Shown one piece after another: positions 13,063 through 19,325 of a stretch of DNA of 34,466 bases. A model generated the notes under the pieces. It was not told the origin of the DNA and did no database searches. It saw nothing but the letters and a program-made list of their open reading frames with translations. This DNA is from Chelativorans sp. (lineage in GTDB: Bacteria; Pseudomonadota; Alphaproteobacteria; Rhizobiales; Rhizobiaceae). Each line of letters begins with the position of its first letter. Within the stretch, counting starts at the first letter, position 1. A program made the translations under genes and the position numbers. The DNA lies in assembly GCF_031180965.1 (NCBI RefSeq), contig NZ_JAPSLH010000038.1, positions 1 to 34,466 on the forward strand, in the 5' to 3' direction.

Positions 13063-13327
13063 AGCTCCTGATCTCCCTCTTGTTGGCCTTGCGCAGCGAA
13101 ATGACATGGCAGGTCTCGCCGCGCATGGTGAAGACGAGGATGTGAAGGCGCGGGCCGATGAATCCCGCCGCGACCTTCCGCACCTCGCCATAATCCTTCC
13201 GGTCGTCAACCGCGACAACCGCCGTTTCGAACTCGAAAGCGTTCGCCGCCGAAAAGTCGATGCCGCGCTCGGCCACGTTGCGGGCGTTCTTGGCGGGATC
13301 GGAAGAGAAGCGGCTCGGCTTTTTCAT
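13034..13327 (-). CDS. brnT: BrnT-type toxin (RelE-fold ribonuclease)
   Basis: 97 residues with the BrnT pattern: DPAKNARNVAERGIDFSAAN, then VAVDDRKDYGEVRKVAAGFI, then ILVFTMRGETCHVISLRKAN and a C-terminal REIRSYV. BrnT cleaves mRNA in a ribosome-independent manner and is inhibited by BrnA. ATG 13327 is chosen from family length; the long arginine-rich extension upstream (to 14203) is a shadow of plus-strand genes. Predicted transcription starts close to the ATG, so a ribosome site is absent. The pair probably stabilises the prophage or limits competing phages. Confidence 0.92.
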   Translation of the reverse strand: MKKPSRFSSDPAKNARNVAERGIDFSAANAFEFETAVVAVDDRKDYGEVRKVAAGFIGPRLHILVFTMRGETCHVISLRKANKREIRSYVRKIEENG

Positions 13328-13333
13328 GCAATT

Positions 13334-13379
13334 TATGTACCCCCAATAAATGCGGATTGCAAGTATTATTTGGGGATAC
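13334..13379 (-). promoter_or_regulatory. brnTA promoter with overlapping operator dyad
   Basis: Minus strand TTGCAA (13357-13362), 17 bases, TACATA (13334-13339). An imperfect palindrome overlaps it: CCCCAATA (13341-13348) versus the complement of TATTTGGGG (13367-13374), extended by GTA/TAC. This is consistent with autorepression by the BrnA-BrnT complex. Confidence 0.55.
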
Positions 13380-13406
13380 GCAAAAGATTTCAGGCGGGGG
13401 CGGCGC

Positions 13407-13718
13407 ATGGCTGAGATCGACCGCGCCTCCTTTTCCGAAGCCGTGGTGCGCAAGCTGAGCGGGCTTGGCCTGACCTTCGGCGGGGCCGTCGAGAGATGGC
13501 CGATGCTGGACAAGGCCATGCTGCACCGCGCCTGCGTGGAGACGCCGCTTTCGGCCGGCAATTTCCTGCTGCTGTGCGAGGCATTGCAGCTGGACCCATA
13601 CGGCTTCCTGAAGCGCGAGAAGCGCAAGCAGGTGCGCCTGCGCGACATAGCGCGGCGGCTGGAAAAACAAGCCGTTACACAGAAAGAGCAACGTGAAACA
13701 TGGGAGCGAAGGCCGTGA
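13407..13718 (+). CDS. hypothetical protein, helix-turn-helix-like
   Basis: 103 residues starting MAEIDRASFSEAVVRKLSGL. A helix-turn-helix-like block is seen in MLHRACVETPLSAGNFLLLC followed by EALQLDPYGFL, resembling XRE-type domains. The C-terminus is strongly basic (KREKRKQVRLRDIARRLEKQ). An upstream ATG at 13350 would add 19 residues but overlaps the brnTA operator; ATG 13407 is preferred. It resumes the rightward gene series after the brnTA island. Confidence 0.72.
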   Translation: MAEIDRASFSEAVVRKLSGLGLTFGGAVERWPMLDKAMLHRACVETPLSAGNFLLLCEALQLDPYGFLKREKRKQVRLRDIARRLEKQAVTQKEQRETWERRP

Positions 13719-14005
13719 GCGACACGCTTCTTCCCATCATCCGTCAGATGCACGACGCGCGGTCCGACGAGGAGCGGGCGCGGCTTCTGCTCTGCGTTTC
13801 CGACGCCGTGCTGATGAAATACCGCGAGGTGTTCGAGCAGGCCTGCACCCGCGCCGGGTTCGATGTGGGGCTGCAGTTTATCAATGTGCGGCGCGCCGAA
13901 TGGCACGCCGTGCGCGGCCCCGACGGGCGGCACAAGAATGCGCTTTTTGAAGAGGCGCGCGAGAGCTTGGCCGGCTTCGCGGGGACGGACGGGGGCGCGC
14001 CATGA
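13715..14005 (+). CDS. hypothetical phage protein
   Basis: 96 residues, helical: LLPIIRQMHDARSDEERARL, LLCVSDAVLMKYREVFEQAC, then FDVGLQFINVRRAEWHAVRG. No family recognised. GTG 13715 gives the GTGA overlap seen throughout this operon and has GGGAG upstream; ATG 13700 is an alternative adding five residues. The next gene's ATG overlaps its stop. Confidence 0.7.
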   Translation: MSDTLLPIIRQMHDARSDEERARLLLCVSDAVLMKYREVFEQACTRAGFDVGLQFINVRRAEWHAVRGPDGRHKNALFEEARESLAGFAGTDGGAP

Positions 14006-14484
14006 CGAAGCCGCTGCAGGTCTCTTTCGTGGCGGAGGTGAGCGAGGCGATCCGCCGCGCCGCCGCCGAGCGAAAGCTGCGCCCGCAGGTGCTGACAGCA
14101 GCGCTGATGCGCGCCGTAGTGATGGACGGCGACCTGATCGAAAGCGTGCTCGACGGGGACAACCCGCGCCGGCTGGCGGGCGGGCACGCGCGGGACGCGA
14201 CAACCGGGCTGACGCTGCTGCAGGAAGGGATCGTCTACCTCGTCGGCCTCAATGCCGGGAAAGACGGGGCCTGCCGGCTTTCCATTTCCGGGTTCCACGC
14301 GCGGCTTGAAGGGGCGAGCTGGCACGGCGTGCAGACCGCACTCGGCGCGCTCTGCAGCAAGGGCCTGCTGCGGCGCGTGGGCACCGGCAGCCGCTATGTG
14401 CCGCAGCCCTACGCGCTGACAGCCGAGGGGCGGGCGCTCTACCGGCACCTCGCAGCGAGCGAGACGGATGGAGGCGAGGGGTGA
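14002..14484 (+). CDS. hypothetical DNA-binding-like protein
   Basis: 160 residues. The first 40 (PLQVSFVAEVSEAIRRAAAE then RPQVLTAALMRAVV) fit a ribbon-helix-helix domain. The C-terminal half (SISGFHARLEGASWHGVQTA, LGALCSKGLLRRVGTGSRYV, LTAEGRALYRHL) fits a winged helix, with the conserved-looking wing G-L-L-x-R. A two-domain regulator is inferred; no family named. It is the last plus-strand gene before the DUF982 island. Confidence 0.72.
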   Translation: MTKPLQVSFVAEVSEAIRRAAAERKLRPQVLTAALMRAVVMDGDLIESVLDGDNPRRLAGGHARDATTGLTLLQEGIVYLVGLNAGKDGACRLSISGFHARLEGASWHGVQTALGALCSKGLLRRVGTGSRYVPQPYALTAEGRALYRHLAASETDGGEG

Positions 14485-14642
14485 GGCACGCGGTGGGAAG
14501 GCCGAAGGTGCCATTTTCGCTCGGAGGGGCTCATCTGGGCAAGCGAGCTTCCATATGGGACGCACGGCATAGATTTCTGGACGTTCGAGCCGACACCCTC
14601 ACAAACTGTCGGAGCACCGGCTCAATTAGGATGCTTCGAGTT

Positions 14643-14897
14643 CTATTTAAGCCAGTTCTCGTTTCGCGCGGCACTTTTGAAGACAGTGCAGCCTGCCTTC
14701 AAGAGTTGCTCATTCCCCGTCTCCAGGGCCTGGAGCAGAAGTTCCTGCGCCTCCTTCCATGCGTCGCGGTCCCTGGCTCCGTAGGCGTGGGCGTTCTGTG
14801 CAAAGTCGACCGCCGATTCCGCAGTCTTGAGATACATCCAGGATCGGCCATTCACGAACAGTCGAAGGGGCTCCGGGAGGGGTGTCTGCTCTTCCAT
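14643..14897 (-). CDS. DUF982-like small protein (divergent copy)
   Basis: 84 residues: PLRLFVNGRSWMYLKTAESA, then WKEAQELLLQALETGNEQLL and FKSAARNENW. The layout (a short beta pair, a helix, then a helix ending in an A-A-R-x-x motif) fits DUF982, a small family largely confined to Rhizobiales with no known function. It is the most divergent of three copies here. ATG 14897 fits family length; a GTG at 14960 is possible. There is no strong ribosome site. Confidence 0.7.
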   Translation of the reverse strand: MEEQTPLPEPLRLFVNGRSWMYLKTAESAVDFAQNAHAYGARDRDAWKEAQELLLQALETGNEQLLKAGCTVFKSAARNENWLK

Positions 14898-15046
14898 AGG
14901 TTTCTCGCCAATCAATCTGCTGTCTGCAAGGTAGGCCGTGAGCGTCGCCACCACGGGCACCGATCCCCGGAACTATTCGACATAAGGCGCCGCATCGTCC
15001 AGACCTTTCGCAGAACGGGATCGTCGATAATATCCTATGTCGAGAG

Positions 15047-15081
15047 CGAGGCCACGGCTACCCTTGGTAGCCATGGCCTCG
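15047..15081. repeat. 15-bp stem-loop between DUF982 genes
   Basis: CGAGGCCACGGCTAC (15047-15061) and GTAGCCATGGCCTCG (15067-15081) pair at 14 of 15 positions with a 5-base loop, the strongest hairpin in the window. It is in the otherwise gene-free 14961-15215 interval, downstream of a minus-strand gene. No U run follows on either strand. Confidence 0.6.
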
Positions 15082-15215
15082 TGTCGCCTTCGGGCATCGA
15101 TCCTCTGGGGCAAGAGAACGCTATTTCGGCGATACCCTCGAACACGGGCGCTGGGGGGAGGAGTGCCAGCGTGGTCGTGCGTCCCGAACTCTGCGTGGCC
15201 GGCGATGTTCCCGAT

Positions 15216-15461
15216 CTATGCGAGAATGTCCGCCTCCTCGGCGGCGGCAATGAACGCCGCGCGCGCCGCCTCAATGTCCGGGTTTCCGTCCACCACGTCA
15301 AAGCATATGGCGAGGGCCTCCGCATGGAGGGCGCCGCCATGTACAGGCCATTGATGCACAAGCACCTGAATGGCTTCAAGCGCGCTGTCGACGTTGTCTG
15401 TCGCGCCGCCCGGTCCACCAATCCGAATGAGGACGGGCTCGCTCCAAGCACCGATTTGCAT
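15216..15461 (-). CDS. DUF982 family protein
   Basis: 81 residues from MQIGAWSEPVLIRIGGPGGA, with ALEAIQVLVHQWPVHGG and the diagnostic C-terminus EAARAAFIAAAEEADILA. DUF982 proteins are about 80 residues, so ATG 15461 is chosen; a GTG at 15509 would add 16 residues and neither start has a good ribosome site. Function unknown. Its C-terminal 12 residues are nearly the same as those of the neighbouring copy, pointing to local duplication or shared ancestry. Confidence 0.82.
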   Translation of the reverse strand: MQIGAWSEPVLIRIGGPGGATDNVDSALEAIQVLVHQWPVHGGALHAEALAICFDVVDGNPDIEAARAAFIAAAEEADILA

Positions 15462-15527
15462 GCCAGTGAACACCGAATGCAGCACTGTTTTCGCGCTTGG
15501 GTTGTACACTATTTTGAGCCCACGCGG

Positions 15528-15782
15528 CTACGGCGCGAGGATGTCTGCTTCTTCGGCCGCCCTGACGAACGCCTCACGCGCCGCGTCCGCGTCGCCCCTG
15601 CCCATGACAGCGTCGAGGCAGGCATTGCAGGCGGCGCGGTGTGCCGGCCCTGGCACGGCGTGCTTCGGCCAGTGGCGCGTCAGCACCTCCAGCGCCTTGG
15701 CCGGATCTCCGACGAGCCATCGCGTCGCGCCGTGACGGCCGGCGAAGACGGTGACGGGCTCTTTCCATGCTGGAATCGCCAT
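15528..15782 (-). CDS. DUF982 family protein
   Basis: 84 residues: MAIPAWKEPVTVFAGRHGAT, KALEVLTRHWPKHAVPGPAH, RAACNACLDAVMGRGDADAA and REAFVRAAEEADILAP, a full match to the DUF982 pattern (a W-P motif, an A-C-L-D-A helix and an A-R/A-F-x-x-A-A helix). GAGG lies 5 bases before ATG 15782. It is divergent from the replication gene 38 bases away. Confidence 0.87.
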   Translation of the reverse strand: MAIPAWKEPVTVFAGRHGATRWLVGDPAKALEVLTRHWPKHAVPGPAHRAACNACLDAVMGRGDADAAREAFVRAAEEADILAP

Positions 15783-15820
15783 GCGCCTCAACGCGGGCCG
15801 GCAGGGGAGGTTGCAGGGCC

Positions 15821-17083
15821 ATGAGCGCGCGCCTCCTCGGCCTGGGTTTCGGCTGCGACATGGGAACGCCGCACCGCAAGCTCGTGCTTCTGAAATTGAT
15901 CGACGCCTGCGAGGACGACGGGAGCCGCATCTTCCCGGCCGTGGCGACGATCGCGCGCGCGGCGCAATGTTCCGAACGGCAGGTGCAGCGAGAGCTCGCC
16001 ACGTTCGTTTCCGTCGGGCTGCTGGCGGTGGTGCGCGAGGGCGGCAAGGGGCGCGGCTCGACCCGCGAATACCGCCTGAACGTGACGATGCTGCGCGAGA
16101 TCGAAGATGCCGGCTGGAGCGCGGTGACGGCCGGCGCGGGACCGGAGCCCGACGAGGCTAAGGGTGACACCCAGTCACCCTTAGAGGGCGCGGCTAAGGG
16201 TGACAGCGGCGACACGCTTAGGGTGACAGCGGCGACGGTTAAGGGTGACAAGCTGAGTCACCCAACCCCTCCATACCCCTCCATAGACCCCTCCGAAGAG
16301 AGAGAGGCGCGCGCGAGCGAGCAGGAAGAACCCGAAAACCTGGACGGGGAGGAGCAGGGCGCTTCTGCCGACGACCCGGCGAAGTTCGAGAAACGGGTGA
16401 AGAAGATCGCCGCCGATAACGACTGGCCGGGCTGGGCGAACTCCTCCACGAGCTGGACCGTGGCGCAGTTCGCCAGGCTGACCGACGCCGAGCGGGCCGA
16501 GGCGGAGCGGCGGGCGCCGCACTACATCGCCCTGACCGGCAGAAAGGCGCTCTCGCTCGGGACCTATTTCGCCGACCGCAAATGGCGGGACTTGCCGGAG
16601 ACGGAGAAGGCAGCGCCCGCGGCGGTGGAGGCGGCGCCCTTCGGCAAGCTGTGGCAGGCGGCGCGCACGAAACACCTTCTGCTCGGGCCGACGCTGCGGG
16701 CGGACCTGACGGCCTTCCAGCGCAGGCTCATTCAGGAGAGACACGCCGACGAGGCGGAGCTGCGCCGGCAGCACCAGGCGAAGACCGGATGGCCGGGCAT
16801 CAACCGCCTGCACGAGCTCGCCTCCTACGGGAAGGGCGTGGTGGTGGCGCCGGAGCTGGAGCGGCTTGCGGAGCTGATGGAGCCGGTGCGCGTCAACTCC
16901 GAGCGGTGGGAAGAATGGCGGCTGGAGCACGAGCTGCGCGGCTGGCCCTGGCTGCCCGACCCCGGAAAGCACGAATGGGTCTACTTCCCGCGCGGCGGAC
17001 CGGCGGGGCTGACGGAATTCGAGGCGGCGGTGAAGGGCGAGGAAAAGGCGGATGATGGCGGTGGACGCAAAGCAGCTGAATGA
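15821..17083 (+). CDS. phage replication initiator-like protein (helix-turn-helix, O-like)
   Basis: 420 residues. Residues about 10-90 form a winged-helix DNA-binding domain like those of phage and plasmid replication initiators (PHRKLVLLKLIDACEDDGSR, FPAVATIARAAQCSERQVQR, ELATFVSVGLLAVVREGG). A low-complexity Gly/Asp/Thr stretch (about 115-165) is encoded by iteron-like repeats. The C-terminal half has Trp-rich helical segments (WPGWANSSTSWTVAQFARL ... YFADRKWRDLP ... GWPWLPDPGKHEW) common in replication-region proteins of these phages. It should bind the internal iterons and load the host replisome, by analogy with lambda O. ATG 15821 is chosen at the domain start after GGGGAGG; the stop overlaps the NusG-like gene by 32 bases. 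Confidence 0.8.
   Translation: MSARLLGLGFGCDMGTPHRKLVLLKLIDACEDDGSRIFPAVATIARAAQCSERQVQRELATFVSVGLLAVVREGGKGRGSTREYRLNVTMLREIEDAGWSAVTAGAGPEPDEAKGDTQSPLEGAAKGDSGDTLRVTAATVKGDKLSHPTPPYPSIDPSEEREARASEQEEPENLDGEEQGASADDPAKFEKRVKKIAADNDWPGWANSSTSWTVAQFARLTDAERAEAERRAPHYIALTGRKALSLGTYFADRKWRDLPETEKAAPAAVEAAPFGKLWQAARTKHLLLGPTLRADLTAFQRRLIQERHADEAELRRQHQAKTGWPGINRLHELASYGKGVVVAPELERLAELMEPVRVNSERWEEWRLEHELRGWPWLPDPGKHEWVYFPRGGPAGLTEFEAAVKGEEKADDGGGRKAAE
16159..16263. repeat. iteron array inside the replication gene (candidate phage origin)
   Basis: Core TAAGGGTGAC occurs directly at 16159, 16195, 16218 (one mismatch, TTAGGGTGAC) and 16240. Inverted copies are GTCACCCTTA (16174-16183) and GTCACCC (16257-16263). 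The first pair makes a perfect 11-bp dyad, CTAAGGGTGAC / GTCACCCTTAG. Three direct copies are spaced 23 and 22 bases apart, and two share the extended 19-base unit ending AGCGGCGAC. Confidence 0.72.
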
Positions 17084-17699
17084 AGCGAAGGCGATCAACC
17101 TCGACCGTGCGATCGAGGCCGGGCGCAAGGCGCAGGAGCAGGCGCGTCTTCAGGCAAGACGGCTCTCGGCGGCTGCAGGCAGCGAGAAGGGCGAGAAGCG
17201 CTGGTATGTGCTGCGCATCGCGCACCGCTCGGAAAGGGCTGTTGCGGCGGATCTCGACGCCGCCGGGCTCGAGGCGTGGGCACCGACGAAAACCATCTGG
17301 CGTGCTGTTTTCCACAGCAAAAAGCGCCGTCGGGCGGAGAATCCGATCTTCCGCGGATATGTCTTCGTCCGGTCCGTACCCTGTGATGAGGCATGGGTGG
17401 GGCTGCTGCGCGTGAAGGGTGTGGCGGCGATCCTCGGCAACGGCACGCGGCCGGTTCACGTGCCGGACGAAAAGATGAGCGCCCTCATGGGCTTGGTGGT
17501 CTCGGGAGCGTTCGACGAGAAGAAGAACGGCCGCCCTTACAAGATCGGCGAGAAGGTGTGGATCAAGGATGGTCCGTTTGCGAGCTTTCCCTGCGTCATC
17601 GAGGGTTACGTGAAATCGCGCGGGGTGAGGGTGCTCGCATCGCTGTTCGGGCGCCGCGTTCCGCTGGAGGTGACTCTTGCGCAGGTCGAGGGAGCATAG
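17052..17699 (+). CDS. NusG-like transcription factor (probable late antiterminator)
   Basis: 215 residues. A charged helical extension (1-48) leads to an NGN domain (KRWYVLRIAHRSERAVAADL at 49-68, then EAWAPT, KRRRAENPIFRGYVFVR at 91-107). A KOW domain follows (YKIGEKVWIKDGPFASFPCV at 163-182 and RVLASLFGRRVPLEVTLAQV). NusG proteins bind the RNA polymerase clamp; specialised paralogues act as operon-specific antiterminators. Position between replication and packaging genes suggests the Q role. It starts inside the end of the initiator gene; ATG at 17052 or 17055. It is larger and more basic at the N-terminus than housekeeping NusG. Confidence 0.9.
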   Translation: MMAVDAKQLNEAKAINLDRAIEAGRKAQEQARLQARRLSAAAGSEKGEKRWYVLRIAHRSERAVAADLDAAGLEAWAPTKTIWRAVFHSKKRRRAENPIFRGYVFVRSVPCDEAWVGLLRVKGVAAILGNGTRPVHVPDEKMSALMGLVVSGAFDEKKNGRPYKIGEKVWIKDGPFASFPCVIEGYVKSRGVRVLASLFGRRVPLEVTLAQVEGA

Positions 17700-17810
17700 T
17701 AGCAGTTTCGACTCAGGACGATCTGGTGATCCTTTTCGCACCGTTTGAGGCCGCATCACAGGATGATGCACGAGAGGGCGGAAGCCCCACGGCGAGCGAG
17801 GCCAGACCCA

Positions 17811-17831
17811 GGCGAAGCAGACAGCTTCGCC
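17811..17831 (+). repeat. hairpin in the 17700-17862 intergenic gap
   Basis: GGCGAAGC (17811-17818) and GCTTCGCC (17824-17831) form an 8-bp stem with loop AGACA. Flanking GACCCA / TGGGGTC can extend it around a GCGC bulge. No gene is seen in this 163-base gap. It follows the NusG-like gene and may be a terminator or an antitermination target. Confidence 0.45.
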
Positions 17832-17862
17832 GCGCTGGGGTCCTATTGCCGAAAGTCATTCA

Positions 17863-18330
17863 CTAGCGCTTAACTGAAAAGCCAGCTGCTACCCAGGCCA
17901 CTGCTATTCCGACTGCTAGGAGAGCGAGAGGCGGCAAGATCACGAATAGCGCGGTGCCCCGGATAAAGTCGGTCCGATACTGGCTCAATCGCCGATCACG
18001 CAGTGTTTGCTCAATCCCAACGATCCGGAACATTCGGTCAGCAACGGAGTCCCGGTCCAGTTCGGGATCGAGAAAAGCACTCACTCCGTCGAATCCGTCA
18101 ACCTCATACTCAGTCAGGCGCCCGCGCCCTTTTAATTCTACCAATGCGGCATGCACATCGGAAAACATGCTTACGGACGATGGTTGATCAGCCCCCTTCA
18201 TGTAGAAGTAGGCGACTGCCGGGTTATATGGGCCGCTATAGATGTTGTGGGCGACCAGCAGGCAACCAATCGCGTAGATCATCGAGACCACAACCCAGGC
18301 TCTGAAGAATCCCCTTCGCCAGCTGCGCAT
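17863..18330 (-). CDS. uncharacterised two-helix membrane protein (moron-like)
   Basis: 155 residues. A hydrophobic helix near the N-terminus (WVVVSMIYAIGCLLVAHN) and another near the C-terminus (FVILPPLALLAVGIAVAWVA) flank a polar, acidic region of about 85 residues, predicted to be periplasmic. No family recognised. GGAGGAG lies about 7 bases upstream of ATG 18330. It is alone on the minus strand between the NusG-like gene and the packaging module and visibly less GC-rich than its neighbours, so it looks like an independently expressed cargo gene of the prophage. Confidence 0.75.
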   Translation of the reverse strand: MRSWRRGFFRAWVVVSMIYAIGCLLVAHNIYSGPYNPAVAYFYMKGADQPSSVSMFSDVHAALVELKGRGRLTEYEVDGFDGVSAFLDPELDRDSVADRMFRIVGIEQTLRDRRLSQYRTDFIRGTALFVILPPLALLAVGIAVAWVAAGFSVKR

Positions 18331-18405
18331 TCCAGCGCTCCTCCATGCTCAGAAGAGTAGCGCCTGCTGTGCTGGCATGACAAGAGCTTAGCCGGTGAGC
18401 GAAAT

Positions 18406-18762
18406 ATGGCCCGTTTGCGCACAGTAGGTTGTCGCATCGGGCTGCTGCCCTCAAGGCTAGGGCTTCCAGGCCGTGATGAGAAGGCTCGTACAAAGCACCG
18501 CGATTCCACGCAGCCGTGGCGCGGGTGGTATAAGACGGCGCGATGGCAGAAGCTGCGTTGGTCCGTCCTGGTGCGCGACTTGTTCACCTGCCAGCGTTGC
18601 GGGAAGATCGAGGTGAACACGTCTCGCCTCGTCGCAGATCACAAGGTTCCTCATCATGGTGATGAGCGCCTCTTCTGGGATGACCAGAACCTTCAGTGCT
18701 TGTGCAAGCTCTGCCACGACAGCGTGAAGCAGAGCGAAGAACGCGGCGCGGCTGTTCGATAG
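18406..18762 (+). CDS. HNH endonuclease (packaging-associated)
   Basis: 118 residues, the usual size for HNH proteins next to terminase genes. The ββα-metal fold is marked by CQRC (C62, C65), ADHKVPHHGDERLF (D78, H79), NLQCLCKLCH (N95, C100, C103, H104). Such proteins assist HK97-type terminases in cleaving cos DNA; that role is known for relatives (HK97 gp74 type) and inferred here. The first 35 residues are poorly conserved in look and the true start could be downstream. No strong ribosome site. Confidence 0.92.
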   Translation: MARLRTVGCRIGLLPSRLGLPGRDEKARTKHRDSTQPWRGWYKTARWQKLRWSVLVRDLFTCQRCGKIEVNTSRLVADHKVPHHGDERLFWDDQNLQCLCKLCHDSVKQSEERGAAVR

Positions 18763-18764
18763 CA

Positions 18765-18837
18765 GGGGGGCGGGTCGAAAGTCTCCAACTTCCCGCCCTC
18801 TAGACCCGCGCCCCCCTCACGCGGAGATTTTTTTCCG
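18765..18837. other. candidate cos region
   Basis: A G6 run plus CGGGTC (18765-18776) can pair with GACCCGCGCCCCCC (18803-18816) apart from a GC bulge, and CACGCGGAGA with a T7 run follows directly (18818-18834). The block lies exactly between the HNH and small-terminase genes, where cos sits in HK97-like phages. Cut position cannot be read. Confidence 0.4.
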
Positions 18838-19323
18838 ATGGACAAGATTTTCGACCTATTCGGCCATCCCGTTCGGGAGGGTTTTGGGACGAGGGGCCGC
18901 CCTCCCTACGAGCCGACCGAAAAAGACCGCAATAAAGTCAAGCTGTTGCTCGCCCTCGGCTGGACGATCGGCCGCATCGCCAACGCGCTCGACGTCTCTC
19001 CGGCCACGCTGAAGCGCTATTTTAGAGCCGAGCTCAAGCAGAGGGACGCGATGCGGGACAGGCTCGACGCGCGGCGTTTGGAGATCGCGATGGAGCAGGC
19101 GAACGCCGGCAACGTCGCGGCCCTCAAGGAGCTCGGCAAGATGATCGAGCGGTCGGATCTCATGCTTGTCGATGCGAAGCTGCGCGAGGCTCAGGCGAAC
19201 GGCGGTGCCGACGCCAAGCCGAAGCTCGGGAAGAAGGAATCAGCCCGGGAGGCGGCCAAGACTGCCGGGCAGGGCAGCGATTGGGGCAACGATATCCTGC
19301 CCGGCATTCAAGGCGTGCACTGA
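18838..19323 (+). CDS. terminase small subunit-like protein
   Basis: 161 residues. Residues 19-63 (GRGRPPYEPT-like opening, KDRNKVKLLLALGWTIGRIA, LDVSPATLKRYFRAEL) form a helix-turn-helix. Residues 70-105 (MRDRLDARRLEIAMEQANAG then VAALKELGKMI) form the helical oligomerisation part expected of small terminases. It should recognise the packaging site and recruit the large subunit. It follows the candidate cos region and ends 2 bases before the large-terminase ATG. The assignment rests on fold and position rather than on a diagnostic motif. Confidence 0.82.
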   Translation: MDKIFDLFGHPVREGFGTRGRPPYEPTEKDRNKVKLLLALGWTIGRIANALDVSPATLKRYFRAELKQRDAMRDRLDARRLEIAMEQANAGNVAALKELGKMIERSDLMLVDAKLREAQANGGADAKPKLGKKESAREAAKTAGQGSDWGNDILPGIQGVH

Positions 19324-19325
19324 CG

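Noticed and set aside
12421-13071. Plus-strand frame over the brnA region
   Set aside because: It is antisense to brnA and has no coupled start; the family match is clearly on the minus strand.
13328-14203. N-terminal extension of BrnT to 14203
   Set aside because: BrnT proteins are about 90-100 residues; the extension is arginine/alanine-rich and antisense to coupled plus-strand genes and crosses the promoter dyad.
14481-15824. 447-codon plus-strand open frame
   Set aside because: It overlaps three DUF982 genes on the other strand, has no family features, is rich in Arg/His/Gly and exists because of GC-driven lack of stops.
16159-16263. GGGTGAC repeats considered as a CRISPR array
   Set aside because: Units are about 10-19 bases, irregularly spaced, partly inverted and inside a coding frame; they fit iterons, not repeats with unique spacers.
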